A stretch of 64,000 bases of DNA. Origin: Rhodobacteraceae bacterium 63075 (GTDB taxonomy: Bacteria; Pseudomonadota; Alphaproteobacteria; Rhodobacterales; Rhodobacteraceae). The notes under the pieces are model-generated. The model made no database searches, was not told the DNA's origin, and worked only from the letters and a program-made list of their open reading frames with translations. Position 1 is the first letter of the stretch, and every line of letters starts with the position of its first letter. Of the stretch, positions 26,447-33,775 are shown one piece after another. The DNA is taken from positions 62,001-126,000 of the forward strand of contig QVMW01000002.1 in assembly GCA_003417655.1 (NCBI GenBank), in the 5' to 3' direction. The position numbers and the translations under genes were made by a program.

Positions 26447-27454
26447 TCAGCCCTCCTCGCCCTTGCCGCTTCCGAACAGCCCCTTGAGGGCGCGGCTGAC
26501 CAGGGTCGAGACCGAAGGCCGCGGCGCAGCCGTGAAGGGCAGCGGGCGGCAGACCTCCATCGCCGCGACACCCACGCGCGCCGTCAGGGCCCCGTTGACG
26601 ATCCCCTCGCCGAAGCGCCGCGACAGCCGCGCCAGCACGCCGCCGCCCGCAAGGCTGCCCAGCATGTCATCGCCCACCGCGACGGCCCCCGTCGCGACCA
26701 GGTGGGTCATGACCGCTTTCACAAGCCGCCAGTTGCCCAGCGCGCCGGAGCGTCCGCCATAAACTTCGGCAATGCGCCGGATCATGCGGATATTCGCCGT
26801 CAGCGCTGTGACCACATCCGCAAGCGCCAGCGGCACGATCGCCGTCACCGTCGCCACCTGCCGCGCCGCCACCTCGACTTCCCGGGCGGCCAGCGCATCG
26901 AGCGGCTCCAACAGCTCCCGCTCGGCCAGGGCCAGCAGCGCATCTGCATCGAGCATATCCCCCTTGCGCTCGGCAAAGCGCTCAAGCGCCCAGGACATCT
27001 CGCTGCGCGCGCCGTAGAGCGCCTCCAGCTTGCCGGCCGCCCCCCGCGCCGCGCCGAGCTCTCCGGATGCCAGCGCCTCTTCGGCCGCGCGGCGCGTGGC
27101 ATCGAGCCGCTTGAGCCGCCCGAAGGCGGCCAGTTCCCGCAGCGCAATGACCAGCAGCAGCAGCACCATTGCCGCGATCAACCCCGTGATCGCATAGCCC
27201 AAGAGCGGCGCGCGTGCGATCAGCCCCGTGGCAAAGTCCCATGCCGTGATCGACAGGACCGCCACGAGAAGCGCCCCCGCGAGCGACCAGAACCAGCGCG
27301 CCAGACGCGACGGGCGGCGCGCGGCCAGCGTGATCGCCTGCCGCATCGCCTCACCGCGCGGTTCCAGCGGCGCGTCGGGCACGGGCGGGGCCGCGCTCGG
27401 GCTGACACCGGCCTCTTCGTCCTCGATCTCGATCAGCACCGGCCCCTTAGCCAT
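26447..27454 (-). CDS. YcjF family membrane protein (DUF697/TIGR01620)
   Basis: This 335-residue inner-membrane protein is normally encoded next to YcjX. It has an acidic N-terminus, two membrane segments (about residues 47-90), a helical cytoplasmic region and a C-terminal DUF697 domain (AVMTHLVATGAVAVGDDMLGSL, LSRRFGEGIVNGALTARVGVAAMEVCRPLPF). The ATG at 27454 overlaps the stop of the GNAT gene by 8 nt. YcjX/YcjF are associated with envelope stress (phage-shock regulon) in enterobacteria; no pspA is seen nearby. Confidence 0.9.
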   Translation of the reverse strand: MAKGPVLIEIEDEEAGVSPSAAPPVPDAPLEPRGEAMRQAITLAARRPSRLARWFWSLAGALLVAVLSITAWDFATGLIARAPLLGYAITGLIAAMVLLLLVIALRELAAFGRLKRLDATRRAAEEALASGELGAARGAAGKLEALYGARSEMSWALERFAERKGDMLDADALLALAERELLEPLDALAAREVEVAARQVATVTAIVPLALADVVTALTANIRMIRRIAEVYGGRSGALGNWRLVKAVMTHLVATGAVAVGDDMLGSLAGGGVLARLSRRFGEGIVNGALTARVGVAAMEVCRPLPFTAAPRPSVSTLVSRALKGLFGSGKGEEG

Positions 27455-27893
27455 CGCCACCGCTCCTCTGCCAGACAAGCCGGACATCCGGCAGTTTCTC
27501 GTCATTGCCCGCCCCGTCCGTCCTCTGCGTTTCCGCGAAGCCACGCGCAGCGTAGAAGGCCCGTGCCGCCTCATTGCGCTGATGCGCCCAGAGCGCAAGC
27601 CGCGCCGTGTTTGCCTTGGCATGATCGAGCAAGGCCGTCCCGACACCCGCGCAGCGCGCTGCGCCGCGCACGTAAAGCGCATGGATCTCCTCGCCCTCGC
27701 GCGCCACGAACCCGACAACCTCGCCGCCCCTCTCAGCTACATCGACCCAGCCGCGCTCAACCATCTGCGCCGCATGGGCGATATCCTCGGCTCCCGTGTG
27801 AGAGCGCGGAAACCACGCCGCGCCCTCGGCAAACTCGGTCAGGATCGCGCCGAGCCGGCCCGCGTCAAGCGTATGCGCCGCCCGCAGCTTCAC
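27447..27893 (-). CDS. GNAT family N-acetyltransferase
   Basis: This 148-residue GNAT has the acetyl-CoA-binding loop in ALYVRGAARCAGVGTALLDHAK and the C-terminal NEAARAFYAARGFAET typical of the family. The acceptor substrate cannot be told. GTG at 27893 overlaps the ycjX stop by 4 nt, and the stop overlaps the ycjF start by 8 nt. It is therefore wedged between two genes that are usually adjacent. Confidence 0.88.
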   Translation of the reverse strand: MKLRAAHTLDAGRLGAILTEFAEGAAWFPRSHTGAEDIAHAAQMVERGWVDVAERGGEVVGFVAREGEEIHALYVRGAARCAGVGTALLDHAKANTARLALWAHQRNEAARAFYAARGFAETQRTDGAGNDEKLPDVRLVWQRSGGDG

Positions 27894-29305
27894 AGCCTGT
27901 CCCCGATCAGGAATTCCGCCGCGCGGTCGAGCCGGATATGCGGCGGCCCGTCGCCGGGGCTGAGGTCAAGCACTGCCGGCGCGAAATTCATGATCTGGTA
28001 GTCCCCGTCCAGCCAGCTGTCCGCCCCATCCCGTGCGGGCTGCAACAGCCTGGACGGATCAGACGGCAGCTCGCCGGGATAGAAGGCCGCCTGCTTGCCG
28101 CTCTCCAGCAGCTTGCCGCGCACGCAAGCGAGAACATCGCCGTCATGGCGAAGCTCATCCTCGACAGTCGCGCGCACAGACGCCAGCGCCATGGCCTTCG
28201 TCTCAGCCCCGGCAAACCGCGCCCTGTCCGAGGCGCTCCGAAGCATCGCCTCCACGATGGCCGTCAAATCCGCATGCTGCGCATGATGCAGATGATCGGC
28301 CTTCGTCGCCGCGAAGAGGATTTTCTCGACACGCCGCCCGCTCAGGAGCCGCGTCAGGAAGGCATTCCGCCCCGGCCGGAACGCCCCGAGAATGTCCGAC
28401 ATCGCGCGCCGCATGTCCTCGACGGCCCTCGGCCCCTTGTGAATCGCCCCCAGCGCGTCAAGCAGGACGACCTGCCGGTCGATCCTGGCAAAATGATCGC
28501 GGAAGAACGGTTTGACCACCTTGGCCTTGTAGGCCTCGAAGCGGCGCTCCATCTCCCGGATCAGCGCTTTCCGCCCGGCACCAGCCGCCTCGGGCAGCGG
28601 GGCAAATGTCAGAACCGGCGAGCCCTCGAGATCGCCCGGCAACAGGAAACGCCCCGGCGCACAGTCGTAATACCCGGCCTCGCGCGCGGCTGTCAGATAG
28701 CCCGTAAAGGCCTCGGCCAGCCGCGCGGCGAGAGGCTCGTCGTGTTGCGCAGCGCCGTCCACGGCGCGTGCCTCCTGCAGGAACGCGGCGGCCTCATCGC
28801 GCCCGCCCAGCTTGACGAATTCCTCGGCAGACCAGTCGGCATAGCTCTTGTCCAGCAAGGCAAGATCAAGCAACCACTCGCCAGGATAGTCCACGATATC
28901 GACATGGATCACCCGCGGGCCGGAGAGCCCGCCCAGAAGCCCGCGCGGCTTGACCCTGAGCGAGAGCCGCAGCTCACTCACCGCGCGCGTCGAGTCCGGC
29001 CAGCGCGGCGCGCTTGCCTTCAGCGCGCCCAAGTGATCCTCGTAGGCAAAGCGCGGTACGGTGTCGTCGGGCTGCGGTTGCAGATAGGCCGCCTCGATCC
29101 GCCCCTGCGCTGCCGCACTGAGACCGCTCATGCGCCCGCGATCGAGCAGATTCGCCACCAGCGAGGTGATGAACACGGTCTTGCCCGAACGCGCCAGCCC
29201 CGTCACGCCAAGCCTGATCACCGGCTCGAAGAAGGTCTCCGATACGGTGTCGGCCACGTTCTCCACCTGCCGCGCAACCTGATCGGCTATCGTTGAAATG
29301 ACCAC
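27890..29305 (-). CDS. ycjX: YcjX family P-loop GTPase-like protein
   Basis: This 471-residue protein has a P-loop near the N-terminus ([18 protein letters not shown]) and other YcjX-type motifs ([32 protein letters not shown], an xKxD-like specificity motif). YcjX proteins are cytoplasmic nucleotide-binding proteins linked to YcjF and the stress response. I chose GTG at 29305 (MVISTIADQ), since it gives the family length and the frame upstream has no better start. Confidence 0.9.
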   Translation of the reverse strand: MVISTIADQVARQVENVADTVSETFFEPVIRLGVTGLARSGKTVFITSLVANLLDRGRMSGLSAAAQGRIEAAYLQPQPDDTVPRFAYEDHLGALKASAPRWPDSTRAVSELRLSLRVKPRGLLGGLSGPRVIHVDIVDYPGEWLLDLALLDKSYADWSAEEFVKLGGRDEAAAFLQEARAVDGAAQHDEPLAARLAEAFTGYLTAAREAGYYDCAPGRFLLPGDLEGSPVLTFAPLPEAAGAGRKALIREMERRFEAYKAKVVKPFFRDHFARIDRQVVLLDALGAIHKGPRAVEDMRRAMSDILGAFRPGRNAFLTRLLSGRRVEKILFAATKADHLHHAQHADLTAIVEAMLRSASDRARFAGAETKAMALASVRATVEDELRHDGDVLACVRGKLLESGKQAAFYPGELPSDPSRLLQPARDGADSWLDGDYQIMNFAPAVLDLSPGDGPPHIRLDRAAEFLIGDRL

Positions 29306-29442
29306 GCACCGTCCCCGCTTTCCATACTGGCACCATAGATAAGCCGCCGGGCCGCACTCCGCCAGAGGGGAGCTTGCACCCGCTCTTCCCCGCCTGCGCT
29401 TCTCGGCTTGCCGCTCACCGGCCGCCGCGCTATTTGGAGCGC

Positions 29443-30210
29443 ATGCCCAGATACGCGCTGAAAATCGAGTATGATGGCGGCCCCTTCGTCGGCTGGCAGC
29501 GCCAGACCGCGCAGACCTCCGTTCAGGGCACGATAGAGGCCGCGCTGGCAAAGCTCGAGCCCGGCACCCACAAGATCGCCGCCGCGGGGCGCACCGATGC
29601 CGGCGTCCACGCGCTCGGCCAGGTTGCCCATGCGGACCTGACGCGGGACTGGGAGCCGTTCCGCCTCTCCGAAGCGCTCAACTATCACCTGCGCCCGGCA
29701 CCCATCGCCATCACCGCCTGCGCCGAAGTCGCCCCCGACTGGCACGCGCGGTTTTCCGCGCTGGAGCGGCATTACCTTTTCCGCCTGCTCTCGCGCCGCC
29801 CGCCCGCCGTGCACCTGCGAGGCCGCGTCTGGCACGTGAAACCCCGCCTCGACATGGCGGCGATGCAGGCCGGGGCGGCGCATCTCGTCGGCAAGCATGA
29901 CTTCACGACATTCCGCTCGACCGTATGCCAGGCAGACAGCCCCGTTAAGACGCTCGACGAAATCACCATCACCGAACACGACGCCCCTGCGGGCCGCGAG
30001 TTCCGCTTCTTCCTCCGCGCGCGCTCGTTTCTGCACAACCAGGTGCGCTCCATCGTCGGCTCGCTCGAACGCGTCGGCGCCGGAAGCTGGCCGCCTGAGC
30101 AAGTGAAAGCGGCCCTCGAGGCGCGAGACCGGGCGGCCTGCGGGCCTGTCTGCCCGCCGCAAGGGCTCTACCTGTCCGAAGTCATCTACCCCGACGATCC
30201 CTTCGCTTGA
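29443..30210 (+). CDS. truA: TruA, tRNA pseudouridine(38-40) synthase
   Basis: TruA isomerises uridines 38-40 in the anticodon arm. The 255-residue enzyme has the start [21 protein letters not shown], the catalytic [15 protein letters not shown] loop (Asp in GRTDAGVHA) and the conserved [13 protein letters not shown] motif. ATG at 29443 has a nearby GGAG. It is divergent from ycjX, and its stop is followed at once by repeat copy C. Confidence 0.97.
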   Translation: MPRYALKIEYDGGPFVGWQRQTAQTSVQGTIEAALAKLEPGTHKIAAAGRTDAGVHALGQVAHADLTRDWEPFRLSEALNYHLRPAPIAITACAEVAPDWHARFSALERHYLFRLLSRRPPAVHLRGRVWHVKPRLDMAAMQAGAAHLVGKHDFTTFRSTVCQADSPVKTLDEITITEHDAPAGREFRFFLRARSFLHNQVRSIVGSLERVGAGSWPPEQVKAALEARDRAACGPVCPPQGLYLSEVIYPDDPFA

Positions 30211-30300
30211 GCTGGTTTCGAATTGCGCTGCGCGCAATCCAACCCGTTGGGAGAGCTCTGCTCCCCCAAACCCCCTCGGGATATTTTCGGCAAGAAAAAG
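30211..30300 (+). repeat. Structured intergenic repeat, copy C (after truA)
   Basis: A short version of the element starts right after the truA stop. It has hairpin 1 (ATTGCGC, TGC, GCGCAAT), hairpin 2 (GGGAG ... CTCCC, 30249-30265) and the terminal motif GGGATATTT...GCAAGAAAAA. The middle block with CAAGCGTG is missing. Confidence 0.75.
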
Positions 30301-30339
30301 GAGCGCCGTAAAGACGCTCCCGAAAGGCGAAAGCCTTTT
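30300..30339 (+). terminator. Tandem hairpins, probable transcription terminator after truA
   Basis: GGAGCG (30300-30305) pairs with CGCTCC (30315-30320). Next to it AAAGGC (30323-30328) pairs with GCCTTT (30333-30338) around a GAAA tetraloop, followed by T. This is consistent with an intrinsic terminator for truA, although the T-run is short. Confidence 0.55.
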
Positions 30340-30408
30340 CCTTGCACGGTCATCGGCGTCCCCGCCTGTACCGTGCCGATAGTCTACGATTCTTTGGTTA
30401 ACATAGTC

Positions 30409-30510
30409 TTTTTCTTGCCAGAAATATCCTCAGGGGGTGAATGCCGGAGGCAGAGGGGGCGCGAGCGCCCCCTGCGCGTGCATAGAGCGTGCCGAAGGCA
30501 CACAATCAGA
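30409..30510 (-). repeat. Structured intergenic repeat, copy D (after the Lrp gene)
   Basis: In minus orientation this copy follows the stop of the Lrp-family gene. It has a GTGTGCCTTCGGCAC hairpin, a 7-bp GC stem with tetraloop (30455-30472) and the terminal motif AGGATATTT...GCAAGAAAAA. Its layout mirrors copy C across the convergent region. Confidence 0.75.
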
Positions 30511-31011
30511 TCAGGCGTCGCGCGAGAGGCGCTCTTCGAGAACGTCGAAGGGCACGCCGGGCGTGTCCTTTGCGACGCGGATCACGAGCGATGTCTTCAC
30601 GCTGGCCACGTTCTCGGCGGCGGTCAGCTCTTCGGTCAGGAAGCTCTGGAAAGTCGAAAGGTCGGGGGCCACGCATTTGAGCACGAAGTCGACCTCGCCG
30701 TTGAGCATGTGGCACTCGCGCACCAGCGGCCAGCCCCGGCAGCGCGCCTCGAAGGCGCTCAGGTCGGCTTCGGCCTGGCTCACCAACCCGACCATTGCAA
30801 AGACCTGCACCTCGAAGCCGAGCGCGCGCGCATCCACATCCGCGTGATAACCTTTCACGAAGCCGGCCTCCTCCAGCGTCCGCACACGGCGCAGGCAGGG
30901 GGGTGCGGAAATGCCGACGCGCTTGGCCAGCTCGACATTCGTCATCCGCCCGTCGGCTTGCAGCTCGGCGAGAATCTTGCGATCAATGTCATCCAGTCGT
31001 GTTGCAGGCAT
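30511..31011 (-). CDS. Lrp/AsnC family transcriptional regulator
   Basis: This 166-residue regulator has an N-terminal winged helix-turn-helix (LDDIDRKILAELQADGRMTNVELAKRVGISAPPCLRRVRTL) and a C-terminal RAM (ligand-binding) domain. Residues like SQFEARCRGWPLV-type loops and HMLNGEVDFVLKC fit Lrp proteins. ATG at 31011 gives the standard N-terminus. It is divergent from trxB across an AT-rich control region and may regulate itself and trxB. The effector is not known, though amino acids are usual. Confidence 0.93.
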   Translation of the reverse strand: MPATRLDDIDRKILAELQADGRMTNVELAKRVGISAPPCLRRVRTLEEAGFVKGYHADVDARALGFEVQVFAMVGLVSQAEADLSAFEARCRGWPLVRECHMLNGEVDFVLKCVAPDLSTFQSFLTEELTAAENVASVKTSLVIRVAKDTPGVPFDVLEERLSRDA

Positions 31012-31036
31012 CGCTGACCCTCGGCTTTTTGCGCTT

Positions 31037-31063
31037 GTTATACTAACACGCCCTTGCACGCAA
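31037..31063 (-). promoter_or_regulatory. Candidate promoter of the Lrp-family gene
   Basis: On the minus strand TTGCGT (31058-31063) and TATAAC (31037-31042) lie 15 bases apart, ending 25 bases before the gene start. The AT-rich stretch beyond (31064-31110), unlike the rest of the window, contains TTGCGCAA and A/T tracts and is the likely binding site of the divergently encoded regulator. Spacing is slightly short for sigma-70. Confidence 0.35.
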
Positions 31064-31218
31064 TAATATTTCAACATTGCGCAAGATACGAAAAATTTTT
31101 CAAATATCAAGCGCTGAAAAAGCCGAGCGGGACCAGTGACACATTCGTCTTTCATTCACCTCGCGCCAAGGCTATATCGCCTCCTGAAACCAGAGTTCCG
31201 GAAGGCTGCGGGGGCATC

Positions 31219-32163
31219 ATGAGCGAGACACGTCACACCAAGGTTCTGATCATCGGCTCCGGCCCGGCGGGATATACCGCGGCCGTCTACGCGAGCCGCG
31301 CCATGCTCGAGCCGATCCTCGTGCAGGGGATCGAGCCGGGCGGCCAGCTCACCACGACAACCGAAGTCGAGAACTGGCCGGGCGACACAGAAGTGCAGGG
31401 CCCCGACCTGATGATCCGCATGGAGGCCCATGCCAAGGCTGTGGGCACGGAGATCATCGGCGACATCATCACCGATCTCGACCTCTCCGAGCGCCCCTTC
31501 AAGGCCAGGGGCGACAGCGGCACGCTCTATACCTGCGATGCGGTGATCCTCGCCACGGGCGCGCGCGCCAAATGGCTCGGCCTGCCCTCGGAAGAGAAGT
31601 TCAAGGGGTTCGGCGTCTCGGCCTGCGCCACATGCGACGGTTTTTTCTATCGCGGCGAGGAGATCGTCGTGGTCGGCGGCGGCAATACGGCCGTCGAGGA
31701 GGCGCTCTTCCTGACCAACTTCGCCTCCAAGGTCACGCTCGTTCACCGCCGCGACGAGCTGCGCTCCGAGAAGATCCTCGAAGACAGGCTCCGGAAGAAC
31801 CCCAAGATCGAGCCGCTGTGGTTTCACGAGATCGAGGAGGTCTACGGGGCCGACAACCCGCTGGGCGTCGAGGGCGTGAAGGTGAAACACACCAAAACAG
31901 GCGAAGTCACCGACATCCCCTGCAAGGGCGTCTTCATCGCCATCGGCCATGCCCCTGCGAACGAGCTGGTCAAGGACACGCTGGAGACGCATATGGGCGG
32001 CTATGTCGTCACCAAGCCCGACAGCACGGAAACCTCGATTCCCGGGGTTTTCGCGGCGGGCGATCTCACGGACCACAAATATCGCCAGGCGGTGACCTCG
32101 GCGGGCATGGGCTGCATGGCCGCGCTGGAGGCCGAGCGTTTCCTGGCCGAGCAGGAAGACTGA
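31219..32163 (+). CDS. trxB: TrxB, thioredoxin-disulfide reductase
   Basis: TrxB is the NADPH-dependent flavoprotein that reduces thioredoxin. The 314-residue enzyme has the FAD-binding GSGPAGYTAAVYASRA, the redox-active CATC (ACATCDGFF), the NADPH-binding GGGNTAVEEALFL and the C-terminal FAD motif GVFAAGDLTD. ATG at 31219 opens MSETRHTKVLIIGSGPAG. Divergent from the Lrp-family regulator, a common pairing in this group. Confidence 0.97.
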   Translation: MSETRHTKVLIIGSGPAGYTAAVYASRAMLEPILVQGIEPGGQLTTTTEVENWPGDTEVQGPDLMIRMEAHAKAVGTEIIGDIITDLDLSERPFKARGDSGTLYTCDAVILATGARAKWLGLPSEEKFKGFGVSACATCDGFFYRGEEIVVVGGGNTAVEEALFLTNFASKVTLVHRRDELRSEKILEDRLRKNPKIEPLWFHEIEEVYGADNPLGVEGVKVKHTKTGEVTDIPCKGVFIAIGHAPANELVKDTLETHMGGYVVTKPDSTETSIPGVFAAGDLTDHKYRQAVTSAGMGCMAALEAERFLAEQED

Positions 32164-32209
32164 CAGCGCGCCACTCATGCGGTAGCATCGCCCCACGGGG
32201 GGCATGCCC

Positions 32210-33541
32210 ATGACCAGGATCATCATCTGCATCGACGGCACCGGCAACGAGATCGGCGACCGCGAGAGCAACGTGCTCAAGCTCTACAAGGCCCTGCATA
32301 TCGAAGAGGGTGAGCAGATCGCCCATTATGCTCTCGGTGTCGGGACATATGACGGCACAAAGCTCATGGGCCGGCCGCGCCAGGCCGTGCGGGAGTTCCT
32401 CGGTTTGGCCTTCGGACTCGGCCTCGAGGACGACGTGCTCTCGGCCTATCGCTACCTCTGCCGCCACTACCGCTCGGTCGAGGACAAGCGCGCAGCGCAG
32501 CCCGGCCTCTCGCAAGATGCGGCGACAAGCGACCAGATCTATATCTGCGGCTTCTCGCGCGGGGCCTATGCCGCGCGTATCCTCGCCGGGTTCATCCACA
32601 ATTTCGGCCTGATCGAGCCCGAGAAGCTGCACCTCGCCGTGCCCGTCTTCCGCGCCTACCGGCGGGTGACGGATTTCGACAAATCCGCCTCGGACGACCG
32701 GGTCTTCCAGGCCCTGCGCGAGTATGAGGACGTGCTGCGCCCCCAGCACCCGCCGATCCGCGCGCTGCTCTTGTTCGACACGGTCAGCTCACTCATCCGC
32801 TTTCGCCGCCCGCTTTACAACCTGCGGAAAAACTATTCGCTCGCCGAGTTCGGCACTCATGCCAGCGTGAATTCCAACGTCTCGGTGCGCATCGTCCTGC
32901 ACGCCCTCGCGCGGGACGAAAAGCGCGCGCTCTTCCGCGCGCAGCATTGGCAGCCTGCCGCCTCCGACTGCGACAATGGCACGCCGCTCTATTACGGCAA
33001 CAACTTCCGCAACGAGAAGGCCAGGCACCTGCAATACATCCGACAGCGCTGGTTTCGCGGCTTTCACTCAGATATCGGCGGCTCCCCGCCCGAGGACGAG
33101 AGCGGGCTGGGCAAGATCACCCTGCTGTGGATGCTGGACGCGCTCGCCGAGGCCGAGAAAGAGGCAGATGCCGAGGACAATGCCGCGCGCAAGAAGGCGC
33201 GGCGCTCACCCCTTCCCAAGCCGCGCAAATACGGGCTGGCGCTGCGCCGCGGCGCGCGCAAACGCTATTTCGAGGGGGCCGTGGACGGGGCCAAGACCCC
33301 CGGCGGCCTGCCCTATGCCGCGCCCGACCCGGACGCGCCCGCGCACAACTCGCACACCCACGGCACCCTCGCGCCGCTCTGGGTCCTGACGGAATTCCTG
33401 CCCAAATCAGTGAAGCGCCGCGAGCCGGGCCAGCCCGCATGGTTCCGCCGCGCCTGGCTGCTCGGGCTGTGGTATCTGCCCCTCTTCGAGCCGCGCCAGC
33501 CGCGCGCGGGCGATGAACAGATGGAGCCGGAAGGCAACTGA
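32210..33541 (+). CDS. DUF2235 alpha/beta-hydrolase (Tle1-like phospholipase fold)
   Basis: This 443-residue protein belongs to DUF2235, the fold shared with type VI lipase effector Tle1. The nucleophile elbow is YICGFSRGAYAARIL (G-x-S-x-G). The N-terminal IICIDGTGNE and the later GFHSDIGGSPPEDESGL match family motifs. No T6SS, signal peptide or immunity gene is near, so this is more likely a cytoplasmic hydrolase than an effector. ATG at 32210 has GGGGGG 7 bases upstream; ATG at 32204 is the alternative. Confidence 0.85.
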   Translation: MTRIIICIDGTGNEIGDRESNVLKLYKALHIEEGEQIAHYALGVGTYDGTKLMGRPRQAVREFLGLAFGLGLEDDVLSAYRYLCRHYRSVEDKRAAQPGLSQDAATSDQIYICGFSRGAYAARILAGFIHNFGLIEPEKLHLAVPVFRAYRRVTDFDKSASDDRVFQALREYEDVLRPQHPPIRALLLFDTVSSLIRFRRPLYNLRKNYSLAEFGTHASVNSNVSVRIVLHALARDEKRALFRAQHWQPAASDCDNGTPLYYGNNFRNEKARHLQYIRQRWFRGFHSDIGGSPPEDESGLGKITLLWMLDALAEAEKEADAEDNAARKKARRSPLPKPRKYGLALRRGARKRYFEGAVDGAKTPGGLPYAAPDPDAPAHNSHTHGTLAPLWVLTEFLPKSVKRREPGQPAWFRRAWLLGLWYLPLFEPRQPRAGDEQMEPEGN

Positions 33542-33584
33542 CGCGAAGCCAAAGCTCGGCTCATCAAAGGCCAGCGCAACGCAA

Positions 33585-33715
33585 GGTTCGCGCCCGACCC
33601 CGAGGGTGGGCGCGGTGACGCTTTCCGAGGCATCGCCTCAAAGCACAAGAGTCGCACCAAGCATGACCTACCCAACACTTCGCGCCCGCCCTGGGGGCGG
33701 GGTCGGGCGCGAACC
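33585..33715. repeat. Long inverted repeat between convergent DUF2235 and moeA genes
   Basis: An exact 18-bp pair (33585-33602 and 33698-33715) encloses a second near-perfect 12-bp pair (33603-33614 and 33681-33692). A small hairpin with GAGGC and GCCTC arms sits in the loop. The region is in a 234-bp gap between gene 3' ends, so a bidirectional terminator or a structured RNA are the simplest explanations. No gene-like frame is supported here. Confidence 0.65.
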
Positions 33716-33775
33716 GGATCGCGGGGCGATCCGGGGGAAGGAATGTTCGATGACCCCACCTATTTATCCAAGCAA

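Larger units (their letters stand above)
30211..30510. other. Convergent intergenic region with two repeat copies and terminator hairpins
   Basis: About 300 bases lie between the ends of truA (plus) and the Lrp gene (minus). It consists of repeat copy C (30211-30300), a pair of hairpins (30300-30339), about 70 bases without evident structure and repeat copy D (30409-30510) in inverted orientation. Each repeat begins right after a gene stop and has that gene's direction. Confidence 0.75.

Noticed and set aside
26426..29296. Plus-strand frame opposite ycjX/ycjF
   Set aside because: The Arg/Ala/Pro-rich content is typical of antisense shadow frames at high G+C.
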